Below are positions 45,625-55,047 of a DNA stretch of 64,000 nt, piece by piece. The stretch's first letter is position 1. Each line of letters opens with the position of its first letter. The notes beneath the pieces are model-generated. The model worked only from the letters and a program-made list of their open reading frames with translations, ran no database searches and was not told the DNA's origin. Origin of the DNA: Acidobacteriota bacterium (GTDB lineage Bacteria; Acidobacteriota; Blastocatellia; Pyrinomonadales; Pyrinomonadaceae); contig JAIVJV010000009.1 in assembly GCA_020199835.1 (NCBI GenBank), positions 186,001 through 250,000 of the forward strand, given 5' to 3'. Made by a program: the position numbers and the translations under genes.

Positions 45625-46053
45625 TCATTTCAGCTTCAGCGGCGGCTTGTCAAAGCGTGCTCGCAAGCCGTTGATCGCCTTCTGAATACTCGGTCTGCTC
45701 AACAATTTCTGTTCCAGTCGATCCTTGCCGGGAAAGTCGAGCAGCATGACGCCGAGCAAAATAGTCAACAGGCCTTGCCCCGGCACGCCGGGCAGCGAGA
45801 GTACGATTCCGAGCGCGACCAGCAACACTCCACCGATGTTTTTGCCGATAACCTTGAGGGCGTGGAGCCAGGGACGAGGGCCGTCCCAGAACTTCGTCTT
45901 GCGAGATTTGCTGAAGTAGTCCGCGGGAAGCTTGACGAGAATGAACGAGACGATGGCCAGGTTGATCGCGAAGGTGCCGAGGAAGATCAGAGCCCCGATC
46001 AAGACACTCTGCCACGTGATCGCTAAGGTAAGGTCGTTGACTATTTCAGACAT
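45625..46053 (-). CDS. PGPGW-like transmembrane protein
   Basis: A 142-residue membrane protein with two or three membrane segments (about 15-40, 75-105). The core GVPGQGLLTILLGVMLLDFPGKDRLEQKLL resembles the PGPGW family of small membrane proteins of unknown role. It overlaps the HD-domain gene stop by 8 bases, implying co-translation. Confidence 0.7.
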   Translation of the reverse strand: MSEIVNDLTLAITWQSVLIGALIFLGTFAINLAIVSFILVKLPADYFSKSRKTKFWDGPRPWLHALKVIGKNIGGVLLVALGIVLSLPGVPGQGLLTILLGVMLLDFPGKDRLEQKLLSRPSIQKAINGLRARFDKPPLKLK

Positions 46054-46621
46054 CAGCGCGGGCTTTGAGGAGAGATTGCAGGATCTCGTCGACGATCTGT
46101 TTTGCCGGACCTTCGAGTTGAAGTTGTGGATTTTCGGCGACTTCCCAGAACTCGTTAAGGCCGCGTCCGCCGGCGCGTTCGAGTGCGAGTGCTTGAACGA
46201 GTAGATCGATCACGTCGGCAGCTTTAACGAGGCGTGCTTCGAGAGTGTTCCGTGCTTCGTATTCGTGGTAAAGCGTTGAGTAGATCGCGTTTTGATCGAC
46301 CGGTGCGGTGAGATCGCTAAACGCGGCGGTCTCGGCTTGTTTTCGTGCTTCAGAACCGAAGTAAAGCGTCGCAGTGCGGGGCATGTCTCCCACACGCGCT
46401 TCGGCCCAATCATGCAGCAAGGCGATGCGCAGCATTTTTTCGACGTTGACAGTGACGCCCTGCGCGAGCAGAGCGTCAGCCAGCAACATCGCCGTGACGC
46501 TCACGCCGAAGGAATGCGAGGCCACGGATTCAGTGCCGTTCGCAAACCCACGCAGCACCCAACCGGTGCGATCGAGACGCTTCAGGCGTTGCAGTTCAAT
46601 TAGTGCGGATACTATCTGCAA
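46046..46621 (-). CDS. HD-domain phosphohydrolase (YfbR-like)
   Basis: A 191-residue HD-superfamily enzyme. The metal ligands are visible in ESVASHSFGV (His), LLHDWAEAR (His-Asp) and in the later Asp (KAADVIDLLVQA). The layout fits 5'-deoxynucleotidase YfbR and relatives. The start is TTG at 46621, since LIELQRLKRLDRTGW, a usual opening, follows shortly. The first ten bases overlap the metallothionein gene end. Confidence 0.85.
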   Translation of the reverse strand: MQIVSALIELQRLKRLDRTGWVLRGFANGTESVASHSFGVSVTAMLLADALLAQGVTVNVEKMLRIALLHDWAEARVGDMPRTATLYFGSEARKQAETAAFSDLTAPVDQNAIYSTLYHEYEARNTLEARLVKAADVIDLLVQALALERAGGRGLNEFWEVAENPQLQLEGPAKQIVDEILQSLLKARADV

Positions 46622-46758
46622 GCAGCATGTTCGCAGCCACAGGCGATTTCCGTGACTCCCGAGTCTTCCGCGTTTTCACAGTAGGTACTACAGTACTTGC
46701 TATCGCCGTCGGCGGCGCAGTCGCAAGCGCCATGCGCGCATTTTCGATCGTCTGCCAT
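46612..46758 (-). CDS. Bacterial metallothionein (SmtA/BmtA-like), copy 2
   Basis: A 48-residue protein with eight cysteines (7, 12, 14, 23, 27, 40, 42, 47), His9 and His44. The spacing CX4CXCX8CX3C then CXCX4C is the same as in the copy at 25545, with only the linker differing (12 versus 10 residues). Both proteins open with MADDR. AGGGGAAG precedes the ATG. It is expected to bind zinc or similar ions. It overlaps the start of the HD-domain gene. Confidence 0.87.
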   Translation of the reverse strand: MADDRKCAHGACDCAADGDSKYCSTYCENAEDSGVTEIACGCEHAACR

Positions 46759-46806
46759 ACTTCCCCTGCTTTCTCGTTTAGGTTTGTCTTGCTTGAATGA
46801 CTTCCA

Positions 46807-46835
46807 TGCTAGGCGCGCGGCACTGAGTGGTCAAG
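46807..46835 (-). promoter_or_regulatory. Promoter for metallothionein copy 2
   Basis: TTGACC (46830-46835, minus strand) and TAGCAT (46807-46812) with a 17-base spacer lie about 49 bases before the ATG. No clear SmtB/ArsR-type palindrome is seen at the boxes. Confidence 0.55.
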
Positions 46836-46840
46836 CTGCT

Positions 46841-47428
46841 TTACGGCGCCGTGCGAACCACCACTGTGCGTCGCTGCTCACCTAACGTCAACACGAGTGG
46901 CTTGTCCAACTGTATCGGGTGCGATTCGCCGTCGATCACAATTACGAAGTTCGAAACAGATCGCGTCAACGGAGCAAACGTCGTGTTAGGCGGGAGGCGC
47001 GGCAACAAATTCGTGGCGACGATGCGCCAGCTCGCGACTTCGCAACGGATTCGCAGTCCCGGCGCGTCCGTTTCAAACGACTCGTTCGGCGCGAGCACAT
47101 CGGCTTTAAATACTCCTTCGCCACAACGTACGCCAAGGGCGTCGTAAAACGTGACGAGGCCGGAAACGAACGCGTACGCAGCCGAGCTCGCATTCTTGAC
47201 TATGAGGCGAACGTTGGTAACTGGCGCATCAGGCGCTCCGCTCAAAGGAGTAGTTCTCAGAGTAGCTTCGAGCGCCGGAACGCCGGCAGCGTCGAAAGCA
47301 ACGGCGGCTTCGCTTAACGGCACGCGCTTTTCAGCGGGCTCCGCAGTCGAATCCTGCGCGTTCACAATCCCGGCACTGCACAACACCGCGCTGCACAACA
47401 CCACAACGAACGCAGCGAGTTTTTTCAT
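46841..47428 (-). CDS. Exported protein of unknown function
   Basis: A 195-residue protein with a signal peptide ending near IVNAQ at about 25. The rest is a beta-rich domain (VTNVRLIVKNASSAAYAFVSGLVTFYD) like those of soluble periplasmic proteins with an immunoglobulin-like fold. The ATG at 47428 has AAGGAG nine bases before it. An in-frame codon at 47455 lacks such support. It follows the acetyltransferase gene on the same strand. Confidence 0.72.
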   Translation of the reverse strand: MKKLAAFVVVLCSAVLCSAGIVNAQDSTAEPAEKRVPLSEAAVAFDAAGVPALEATLRTTPLSGAPDAPVTNVRLIVKNASSAAYAFVSGLVTFYDALGVRCGEGVFKADVLAPNESFETDAPGLRIRCEVASWRIVATNLLPRLPPNTTFAPLTRSVSNFVIVIDGESHPIQLDKPLVLTLGEQRRTVVVRTAP

Positions 47429-47460
47429 GACTTGATCTCCTTCGAGTTTTGTCAACCTGG

Positions 47461-47976
47461 TTACTCGCGAATCACTGCATACATTAGCTGGTCGATCGTC
47501 TGGCCGTCTTTCGTTACGCTGTTCTTCATGCGGCCTTCAAACTCATAACCCGCTTTTTCAAGCACGCGCGCCGACGCGCGGTTCCAATCGAACACGTGCG
47601 CGTACAGGCGGCACACATCGTAATTGGAAAACGCGTAATCCGTCACGGCAATTAATGCTTCGGTAGCGATGCCGCGGCCCCAGAACTCTTCGCCGAGCCA
47701 GTAGCCGATCTCCGCCGAACGTCTCGCAACGTCGTACTGCACGGTGAATCCAATGCCGCCCACGGCTTCGCCAGCGACGTCGATGGCGAAGTTTGTTGCC
47801 GCCTTTTGACCGACGACCATCTCGAGCCAGCGGCGCCCATCGTTGACGGTGTAAGGATGTGGAAAGCGATCGCGCAGGTTGATCCAGACGTTCCGGTTGT
47901 TCGCGTGACGCACGATTGCGTCGCGGTCGCGCCATTCCCAACTCCGCACACTGCACGATTTCAACTTCAGTTCCAC
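47461..47976 (-). CDS. GNAT-family acetyltransferase (RimJ/RimL-like)
   Basis: A 171-residue N-acetyltransferase. The pattern from SAEIGYWLGEEFWGRGIATEAL is the acetyl-CoA-binding motif A, and NRASARVLEKAGYEFEG is the usual C-terminal helix-turn. Resemblance is to ribosomal-protein acetyltransferases, but the substrate is unknown. Its start base overlaps the last base of the larA gene. Confidence 0.9.
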   Translation of the reverse strand: MELKLKSCSVRSWEWRDRDAIVRHANNRNVWINLRDRFPHPYTVNDGRRWLEMVVGQKAATNFAIDVAGEAVGGIGFTVQYDVARRSAEIGYWLGEEFWGRGIATEALIAVTDYAFSNYDVCRLYAHVFDWNRASARVLEKAGYEFEGRMKNSVTKDGQTIDQLMYAVIRE

Positions 47977-49250
47977 TACTCTTCAATCCTCGGCAACACG
48001 GCCGCGCCGCGAGGCATCACGAAGCCTTCAGTGGCTGCGGCGCCTTCGAGCGCTTCGTCTAGGGAACGCGCCGGAATCATGCGCATTTGCTTCACCTGCT
48101 CGTCAGGCAATTGCGAAACCAGACACACGCGATAACGTTCCGCCTTCGTCAGGAGGGCCCACGCAGTTTGCCCGTTGACTTCGTACTCGCTTCGTAACCG
48201 CTCGGCAAGCGCACGCGAATCGGCAGATTCAAACCACTTCAGAAAATCCGGACGGCCCAGACCATCGCTGCACTCCGCGAGTAAAACGATCGTGCCGCCA
48301 TCGTTGCAGGCGTAGCTGGCCATGTCGAGCGCTTTGTGCGCCTGGATCAAATTGATGTCGTAAGGGAAACCGCCGCAACTCGCAATCACGAGGTCGCGTT
48401 TTGCGGCAATCTTGAGCGAGCGGTGGTTGAGGTAATACTCACACGCCGCACGATGTGCACGTCGCCAGTCTCCGCAGAACAGTTTCACCGCTCGCTTCTG
48501 CTGATTGACGATGGCGTTAATGGCGAATGCAGGCTCTACGACCGCCGCGATGCGTTCGCAGTCCTCGTGCACTGCATTGCCGTCCAGCAGTCCCGTGCCG
48601 ACGCCTGCTTGGCGATTGCCGCTTTCGAGGTCCAATGCAAGCATGTGCGTCGCCTTGATCGTCTCGGCTGACGCGAGCCCCGGGCAGATCGACTTGCGAC
48701 CTCCGGTGAATCCCGCGAAGTAATGAAAGTTGATACCGCCGGTGAGAATCACGCGCGAGTAATCTCGCAACGCGCTGCTGAGCTGGACTTCGACGCCGCC
48801 GGCGCTTCTGCCAAACGAAACGAGCTTCGCCGGATCGTATGCGTCGTGTTCGAGTATCTGCACGCGCTGCACGATGAACGGCGTGAGCAATTCCAGCTTT
48901 TCCTGTTCAGTCACGCGGCGATGAATACCGGTGGCAAAGATCACTGCGATCCGCGGCGGTGAAACGCCCATCTGGACCAGCCGCCGCACAAGCAGGTTTA
49001 CAACCTGCGCACTCGCGGTGGGACGGGTCGCGTCGGACACAACGATCAAAACCGAGTCTTCACTGTCTATGATTTCATCGAGCGGAGGCGAGCCGATCGG
49101 GGCATCGAGCGCGGCGCCGACTTCAAAATCCGTTAGCGGCTGTTCCGTTTTAGAAGGGTCCTCGACGACGGCGAAGCGATCCGTGTCCCACTGAAAGTTA
49201 ACAGCAGTGTGTCCGTAGAGAAGATCAATGCTGTTGGAGTTCGAGGTCAC
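47976..49250 (-). CDS. larA: LarA-family nickel-pincer-dependent racemase
   Basis: A 424-residue member of the lactate racemase family, which uses a nickel-pincer nucleotide cofactor. The cofactor- and catalytic-site residues of Lactobacillus LarA have counterparts here, offset by two: Asp73 and Arg76 in SDATRPT, His110 in GIHR, His176 in NFHYFAG and the cofactor-bound Lys186 in GGRKSICPG. No larB, larC or larE cofactor gene is in the window. Substrate may be lactate or another 2-hydroxy acid. Confidence 0.88.
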   Translation of the reverse strand: MTSNSNSIDLLYGHTAVNFQWDTDRFAVVEDPSKTEQPLTDFEVGAALDAPIGSPPLDEIIDSEDSVLIVVSDATRPTASAQVVNLLVRRLVQMGVSPPRIAVIFATGIHRRVTEQEKLELLTPFIVQRVQILEHDAYDPAKLVSFGRSAGGVEVQLSSALRDYSRVILTGGINFHYFAGFTGGRKSICPGLASAETIKATHMLALDLESGNRQAGVGTGLLDGNAVHEDCERIAAVVEPAFAINAIVNQQKRAVKLFCGDWRRAHRAACEYYLNHRSLKIAAKRDLVIASCGGFPYDINLIQAHKALDMASYACNDGGTIVLLAECSDGLGRPDFLKWFESADSRALAERLRSEYEVNGQTAWALLTKAERYRVCLVSQLPDEQVKQMRMIPARSLDEALEGAAATEGFVMPRGAAVLPRIEE

Positions 49251-49256
49251 GTTGAG

Positions 49257-49499
49257 CTAAAGCCCGAAGTCGATTAAGGCTCTTTCAATGACGTGCAGCG
49301 CCGCAAAATCGGAATCGTTCGCCGTCCGTGCTTCAGCCAGCCACTTGCGAAGCTGGCGAGCTTCTTCGAGGGAACTGATGCGGCATCCGCCAGTCAGCGC
49401 GAGCGTTACGAGCGCATCCGGCGCACCGTGAGTCACGAGCGCGGCCTGCAACGCCGCCTGTTCTCGCAGATCGAGCGTAAGCAAGAGACTGAGTTCCAT
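49257..49499 (-). CDS. Small hypothetical protein
   Basis: An 80-residue soluble protein, Leu- and Ala-rich, with no recognised domain. It sits 6 bases upstream of larA and 5 bases downstream of the CDF gene on the same strand, so it is probably part of the same transcript. Confidence 0.55.
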   Translation of the reverse strand: MELSLLLTLDLREQAALQAALVTHGAPDALVTLALTGGCRISSLEEARQLRKWLAEARTANDSDFAALHVIERALIDFGL

Positions 49500-49504
49500 T
49501 TCAT

Positions 49505-50485
49505 TTAATTCCGTTCAGAACGAAAACACGCCGTGCCGGCGTGACAAAAGTGAAACGTCTCGTCTTCAAAGTCCGGCGTCTCCATCTGGATTGTCAGATG
49601 ATCGACACCAAAACGGTCGTACAACTTCGTGCGCAACTCTCGTAAAAGATCCGGCTGCGAGATGCTCTCCGAGTGAATCACGTGCGCGCTCAACGCCTCG
49701 CGTCCGGAAGTGATGGTCCAAACGTGCAGGTCGTGAACGTCAGAAACGCCCTGCGTCGCGAGGATCGCGTCTTCCACCGCCGCCAGGTTGATGTGCGCGG
49801 GCGTGCCTTCCAGCAGCACGTTGGTCGATTCACGAATCAGCCGCACCGAGCCCCAAATGATCAGCAGACTGATAACTACGCTGAACACCGCATCAGCCGC
49901 ATACCAGCCAAACAGCAACATACAAAAGCCTGCCAGAATCGCCGCCACAGAGCCGAGCGCGTCGCCAATCACGTGCATCCACGCGCCACGAATGTTCAGA
50001 TCGATCTCGTCGTGGCCGTGCAATATCCACGCGCAGATCAAGTTGATTGCCAGACCACCGGCCGCCACCACAATCATGGGTCCACTGCGGATCACCGGCG
50101 GGTCCAGCCAGCGTTCGTAAGCACCGTAAAAGATAAACAGCGACATAACCACGAGCGCTACGCCATTCACGAGCGCCGCGATTATCTCGAGACGGTAGTA
50201 ACCGAAAGTCTTTTTGGAAGTCGCCGGACGAGAACCGAACCACACCGCAGTCAACGCCAAAGCCAGGGCTGCCACGTCCGTGAACATGTGGCCCGCATCG
50301 GCAAGCAGCGCCAGCGATCCGGTCCACCATGCGCCGATGGCTTCGGCGATCATGTAGATGACCGTTAACGACAGCACGAGGCTCAAGCGACGCCAGTTGT
50401 CAGACGAACGGCGATGCCGGTGAGTGTGATGATGATGATGTTCCGAACTGTGGTGGTGTCCGTCCAAGCTCGTCTTCATCGCCAC
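49505..50485 (-). CDS. Cation diffusion facilitator zinc exporter (CzcD/ZitB-type)
   Basis: A 326-residue cation diffusion facilitator. A His-rich cytoplasmic N-terminus (HHHSSEHHHHHTHRHRR) is followed by six membrane segments. The transport-site residues are in ADAGHMFTD and HVIGDALGS (His-x3-Asp in both helices). The C-terminal cytoplasmic domain (about 210-300) is the usual metal-sensing fold. It probably exports zinc or a similar ion. Confidence 0.93.
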   Translation of the reverse strand: MAMKTSLDGHHHSSEHHHHHTHRHRRSSDNWRRLSLVLSLTVIYMIAEAIGAWWTGSLALLADAGHMFTDVAALALALTAVWFGSRPATSKKTFGYYRLEIIAALVNGVALVVMSLFIFYGAYERWLDPPVIRSGPMIVVAAGGLAINLICAWILHGHDEIDLNIRGAWMHVIGDALGSVAAILAGFCMLLFGWYAADAVFSVVISLLIIWGSVRLIRESTNVLLEGTPAHINLAAVEDAILATQGVSDVHDLHVWTITSGREALSAHVIHSESISQPDLLRELRTKLYDRFGVDHLTIQMETPDFEDETFHFCHAGTACFRSERN

Positions 50486-50511
50486 AAAATAATGCCAGTG
50501 ACGACGGCGAA

Positions 50512-51276
50512 CTACAAAGCGGTGAGACCGAATGCGCTGAAGAACTCGCGGTAGAGTTCGTTGAAGTCGCGGAGGGCGACGTCCATGACACGATCCAGAT
50601 CGTCGAGATCGTTGACGTTGATGATCGCATTGGCGTTGTTGAGAAACGCTGCATGCGCGTCCATCGTGCGCAGCGAAGGCGACAGCAACACAAAGAAGAG
50701 ACGGCGGCGCTGGGCCGGCCGTAGCACGTTGACTTCTCGCACCACGAACGCCGAGCCCTGCTCAGTCGGATCAAACTGCGGGTCGAGCAACACGGCGTCC
50801 ATCTGGTTCGAACGCATCGTTTCGATTGCCTGGCGCGTGTCTTCCGCGACGTAAACCTGAAAGCCGATGTCCGTCAGCTTGCGCGCGACCGCTTCGCGAT
50901 AAGGTTCTGAGGAGCAGACGAGGGCTTTGCGCTTGTCCCACGCGGGCCGGGAACCCGGTTTCTGCGCGTCGCGAGCAGTACCCTGCGATAACAGATCCGC
51001 GAGCATCCGAAGCGCTTCGTTTGACGAACCGGCTTCAACCGATTGTCCGGGTTTCGTCGGAGATTCGTAGGCGCGCGCGGTGTTCTGTTCAAAACGCGGA
51101 TGGTCCGTCGCGGGCGAGCCGCCAACCGCGAGCGCGCTCTGTTCGAGCGCCGGACTCGCGCCGCCGGAACTAATCGTCGCGCTGCACTTGGGACAACGAA
51201 CGTTGAACGGACGATTAGGCGACTTCTCCTGGTCCACCTGAAGACGCGTCGAACATTTGGGACAAACGATGATCAT
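50512..51276 (-). CDS. Zinc-ribbon protein with receiver-like C-terminal domain
   Basis: A 254-residue protein. The N-terminal CPKCSTRLQVDQ...CPKC is an MJ0042-type zinc ribbon (CxxC x about 20 CxxC). A disordered stretch follows to about 115. The rest (KRKALVCSSEPYREAVARKLTDIGFQV...MDAVLLDPQFD) has the fold pattern of a response-regulator receiver, with an Asp in the phospho position, but the usual loop motifs are lost. It is 12 bases downstream of the PilT-type gene, which suggests a role in pilus control. Confidence 0.78.
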   Translation of the reverse strand: MIIVCPKCSTRLQVDQEKSPNRPFNVRCPKCSATISSGGASPALEQSALAVGGSPATDHPRFEQNTARAYESPTKPGQSVEAGSSNEALRMLADLLSQGTARDAQKPGSRPAWDKRKALVCSSEPYREAVARKLTDIGFQVYVAEDTRQAIETMRSNQMDAVLLDPQFDPTEQGSAFVVREVNVLRPAQRRRLFFVLLSPSLRTMDAHAAFLNNANAIINVNDLDDLDRVMDVALRDFNELYREFFSAFGLTAL

Positions 51277-51287
51277 GAATCTCGCTG

Positions 51288-52466
51288 TTATTCAATCAAA
51301 CCGAGCATCGAGCCGGAGTCTGAAAACGTGCTGGCAGGCATTTGATCGCGACCGATGAAGTCTTCGGCTGCAGTCATCCCCTTGAGCGCCAGGAGCAGGT
51401 TGTTTTGATTTGTCGCAAACGCGAGCCCGTCTTCGAGCGAGACCACGTTGGTTTCAATCAGCCCCTTGATCACGGTGTCAAAGTCCTGCATGCCATCGAG
51501 CTTGCCGTCGCGCATCGCGTCGAGTAGCGACTTGCCTTCAACTTCACCCGCTTCGACGTACTCGCGCGTGCGCGGACTCGACCGCAGTATCTCCACGGCC
51601 GCAATTCGACCAGAACCGTCGGCCCGCGGAACGAGTCGTTGAGAAATGATGTAGCGAAACGTTTGCGCCAAACGCGTTCTGATCACCGGCTCTTCGTTCT
51701 TCGGGTACAAGCCGATGATGCGGTCGACCGTCTTCGAAGCGTCGATTGTGTGCAGAGTTGAAAGCACGAGGTGCCCGGTCTCGGCCGCCTCGAGAGCAAT
51801 TTCGGTGGTTTCGAAGTCACGCATCTCGCCGATCAGGATCACTTTCGGCGCCTGGCGCAACGCGGCGCGCAACGCTGAGGGAAAGTCGCGCGTGTCGTGG
51901 CCGACCTCGCGCTGATTGATCGTGGAACGTTTGTGTAAATGAAGATATTCGATGGGATCTTCGATCGTGACGATGTGATACTGCTTCTTTTCGTTGATGA
52001 TGTCGATGATGGCGGCCTGGGTGGAGCTCTTGCCGGACCCGGTTGGTCCAGTGACGAGCACGAGGCCGTTGCGGAGTTCGGCGATATCGGCGAGGTGCGG
52101 CGGAAGACCGAGTGATTTCAGCGTCGGGATCTCGGTTGGGATCACGCGCATCACGATCGAGTAGACGCCGCGCTGCTGGAAGATATTTACGCGAAATCGC
52201 GCGCGCGAAGGCAGCGAGTAACTCAGGTCGGCAGTGCCGGTACGCACCAGTTTTTCGGCGGCGTCAGGATGGCCGTGTATGAGGGTCATGGCGATGATCT
52301 CGGTCTGATAAGGCGAGAGCTTCTGCATGCCGAGAGGTTGAACGGGCGTCAGCTTGCCGTTGATTTCAACCTGCGGGGCCTGCCCCACCGAGAAATTGAG
52401 GTCGCTGATCTTGTCGGAGACCAGCAACATTCGCTCGATTATGGGCGGTAGATCGAAGAAGCTCAT
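51288..52466 (-). CDS. pilT: Type IV pilus retraction ATPase (PilT/PilU family)
   Basis: A 392-residue secretion-type ATPase. Walker A GPTGSGKSS, the Asp box IEDPIEYLH, the Walker B segment VILIGEMRDFET and the His-box LVLSTLHT are present. The C-terminal segment DGMQDFDTVIKGL resembles PilU more than PilT, and the AIRNLIRE motif of PilT is not seen. It is the first gene of a minus-strand series that continues with the zinc-ribbon protein. Whether it retracts pili alone or helps another PilT is open. Confidence 0.92.
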   Translation of the reverse strand: MSFFDLPPIIERMLLVSDKISDLNFSVGQAPQVEINGKLTPVQPLGMQKLSPYQTEIIAMTLIHGHPDAAEKLVRTGTADLSYSLPSRARFRVNIFQQRGVYSIVMRVIPTEIPTLKSLGLPPHLADIAELRNGLVLVTGPTGSGKSSTQAAIIDIINEKKQYHIVTIEDPIEYLHLHKRSTINQREVGHDTRDFPSALRAALRQAPKVILIGEMRDFETTEIALEAAETGHLVLSTLHTIDASKTVDRIIGLYPKNEEPVIRTRLAQTFRYIISQRLVPRADGSGRIAAVEILRSSPRTREYVEAGEVEGKSLLDAMRDGKLDGMQDFDTVIKGLIETNVVSLEDGLAFATNQNNLLLALKGMTAAEDFIGRDQMPASTFSDSGSMLGLIE

Positions 52467-52583
52467 TCGGGTCGGAGTAGTTTCGCGGCAGGTCGGAACG
52501 ATTCGTGAGCCCGGTATCTCTCACGCGGCTGTCGGCGATTCTCGCGCAAAACCATGATAAACGCAAGCAAATTGTGTTTTGCG

Positions 52584-53228
52584 TCAGGTGGGGAAAGAGG
52601 CAAGGAGGTTTCGCAGATTTGAGGAGATGTCGCCCGGAACGGTCAACAAGCCACTGATCATCGCGACAGAATCCGCGCCGGCGTGGATAACTTTTTCGGC
52701 ATTCGCGGCGGTGATCCCCCCGATAGCGACGAGCGGACTGGCGCCCGTCGCCGCGCGGACGAGCCGCACTCCTTCCAGGCCGACCACCGGATCCGGGTTC
52801 TCTTTCGTCGAGGTAGGAAATACTGGTCCGATAGCGACGTAATCGATCGGCCACGTCGCCGCTTCGATTGCCTGGTTTAGGTTGTGAGTTGAGAACCCAA
52901 TCACCGCATCGTCGCCCAACAAACGGCGCGCGGCTTCCGGCGGCAGATCGTTCTGACCCAGGTGAACGTCGACTCCGCCAAGCGCGAGAGCCACATCGAC
53001 GCGATCGTTAATCACGATCCGTACGCCGCGGTCGGCTGCCACGGCTAACGCGGCTTTCGCCTGCCCGTAAAACTGCGAACCCGAAGCGTGCTTGTCGCGG
53101 AGTTGCACGACCGTTGCGCCGCCATCAGCAAACAACGCGACCTGCTCGGCGTGCGATAGCCCTGAGATCCGCGTGTCGGTGATTGGATAGACCGGCGGCA
53201 GGCGGAAAGAACTTCGCGTTTTACTCAT
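52584..53228 (-). CDS. thiE: Thiamine-phosphate synthase
   Basis: A 214-residue enzyme that joins the thiazole and pyrimidine halves of thiamine. The motifs [36 protein letters not shown] and AIGGITAAN are characteristic. The ATG at 53228 is within the end of typA (8-base overlap), giving coupled translation; an earlier in-frame start inside typA is not needed. No TPP riboswitch is possible between them. Confidence 0.93.
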   Translation of the reverse strand: MSKTRSSFRLPPVYPITDTRISGLSHAEQVALFADGGATVVQLRDKHASGSQFYGQAKAALAVAADRGVRIVINDRVDVALALGGVDVHLGQNDLPPEAARRLLGDDAVIGFSTHNLNQAIEAATWPIDYVAIGPVFPTSTKENPDPVVGLEGVRLVRAATGASPLVAIGGITAANAEKVIHAGADSVAMISGLLTVPGDISSNLRNLLASFPT

Positions 53229-55047
53229 CCACGTCTTTGCGCTTCGGTCGCTGGTTCGCCGGCAGCACACGCTTGCGCAAACGGATCGTCTGCGGCGTCA
53301 CTTCCACGAGTTCATCGTCAGCGATGAACTCGAGCGCTTGTTCGAGCGAGAGTTCTTTTGGCGGCACGAGCCGCATCGCTTCATCGGCGGTGGAGGCCCG
53401 CATGTTCGTGAGCTTCTTTTCTTTGATCGCGTTGACGTCGAGATCGACCGCGCGCGCGTTCTCGCCAACGATCATTCCTTCGTACACTTTCGTGCCGGGC
53501 CTGGCGAAAAGCGTGCCGCGCTCCTGCAAGTTGAAAAGCGCGTAGGTCGTGGTGTCGCCGGTTCGATCGGCTACCAGCGATCCTGTGGAGCGGCCGCGCA
53601 TTGTGCCTTGCCATTCACCCCAGCGTAGAAACATCGTGTTGAGCAGGCCCGTGCCTTTTGTCTCGGTGAGAAACTCGTTGCGAAAGCCGATCAATCCGCG
53701 CGACGGCGCTTCAAACTCAAGCCGCACGCGCCCCGTGCCGTGGTTGATCATCTTTGTCATCTGACCTTTGCGACGACCGAGTGCTTCCGTGATCACGCCG
53801 ATGAACTCGTCGGGACAGTCGACGACAACCGCTTCGATTGGTTCAAACACCTGACCGTCAACCTTTCGCGTGATGGCTTCGGGTTTTGAGACCTGGAGTT
53901 CATAACCCTCGCGACGCATCATTTCGATCAAGATCGCAAGTTGCAGTTCGCCGCGGCCTGACACTTTGAACTGGTCGGGTGACTCAGTCTCTTCGACACG
54001 GATCGCGACGTTGCCAAGGATTTCTTTGTCCAGGCGTTCCTTGATTTGGCGAGACGTGACGTATCGGCCTTCGCGACCGGCAAATGGCGAGTTGTTAACG
54101 CCGAAAATCATCGCAATCGTCGGTTCGTCAACGGCGATTGCCGGGAGCGGTTGCGGATTGTCGAGCGACGTGATCGTGTCGCCGATGTTGATGTTCTCGA
54201 TTCCGGCGAGCGCGACGATCTCGCCGAAGCCGGCCTTGTCCACCGATTCCCGCTTCAGACCTTCGAAGACGTAAAGCTGCGACACTTTCGTTTTCTGGAT
54301 CGTTCGATCCGGCTTCACGACGGCGATTTGATCACCGACTTTGATCTCGCCCGAGAAGATGCGCCCGATCGCGAGGCGACCGACGTAATCGTTGTAGTCG
54401 AGGTTAGCGACGAGCAACTGGAGCGAGTCAGCGCGAAGCTCGCGCGGCACCGGAATCGTCTCCACGATCTGCTCGAAGAGCGGCTGCAAATTGTTGCTGT
54501 CGTCGTCGAGGCGGCGCTTCGCGACGCCGTCGCGAGAGATCGCGTAGAGAATCGGAAACTCGATCTGATCGTCCGTGGCGTCGAGGTCGAGAAAGAGTTC
54601 GTAGATCTCGTTTACAACTTCCGGCGGCCGGGCATCGCCGCGATCGATCTTGTTGACGACGGCGATTGCCGGCAGACGCGCTTCGAGCGCCTTGCGCAAG
54701 ACGAAGCGAGTTTGCGGCAAGCAACCTTCGGCCGCGTCGACCAGCAGCATCACGCCGTCGACCATCTTCAACACTCGCTCCACCTCACCTCCGAAGTCCG
54801 CGTGTCCCGGCGTATCGACGATGTTGATCTTCACGTCGCGATAACGCACGGCGGTGTTCTTCGCCATGATCGTGATGCCGCGTTCGCGTTCGAGATCCAT
54901 CGAATCCATGACGCGGTCGCGAACCTGTTCGTTTTCGCGGAAGGTGCCGGACTGGCGCAGCATCGCATCGACGAGCGTCGTCTTGCCGTGATCGACGTGA
55001 GCAATAATCGCTATGTTTCTGATTTCTTTTCGCTGTTGCATTGTCAC
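53221..55047 (-). CDS. typA: Translational GTPase TypA/BipA
   Basis: A 608-residue GTPase related to EF-G that binds ribosomes and affects 50S assembly and stress growth. G1 [10 protein letters not shown]3 [15 protein letters not shown] and G4 VNKIDR are present, and length is typical. It is coupled to thiE at its end and to trmL at its start (4-base overlap). Confidence 0.96.
   Translation of the reverse strand: MTMQQRKEIRNIAIIAHVDHGKTTLVDAMLRQSGTFRENEQVRDRVMDSMDLERERGITIMAKNTAVRYRDVKINIVDTPGHADFGGEVERVLKMVDGVMLLVDAAEGCLPQTRFVLRKALEARLPAIAVVNKIDRGDARPPEVVNEIYELFLDLDATDDQIEFPILYAISRDGVAKRRLDDDSNNLQPLFEQIVETIPVPRELRADSLQLLVANLDYNDYVGRLAIGRIFSGEIKVGDQIAVVKPDRTIQKTKVSQLYVFEGLKRESVDKAGFGEIVALAGIENINIGDTITSLDNPQPLPAIAVDEPTIAMIFGVNNSPFAGREGRYVTSRQIKERLDKEILGNVAIRVEETESPDQFKVSGRGELQLAILIEMMRREGYELQVSKPEAITRKVDGQVFEPIEAVVVDCPDEFIGVITEALGRRKGQMTKMINHGTGRVRLEFEAPSRGLIGFRNEFLTETKGTGLLNTMFLRWGEWQGTMRGRSTGSLVADRTGDTTTYALFNLQERGTLFARPGTKVYEGMIVGENARAVDLDVNAIKEKKLTNMRASTADEAMRLVPPKELSLEQALEFIADDELVEVTPQTIRLRKRVLPANQRPKRKDVDE

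Noticed and set aside
52560..52583. Possible terminator after thiE
   Set aside because: The stem is only six base pairs with a large loop and a short T-run; too weak to call.
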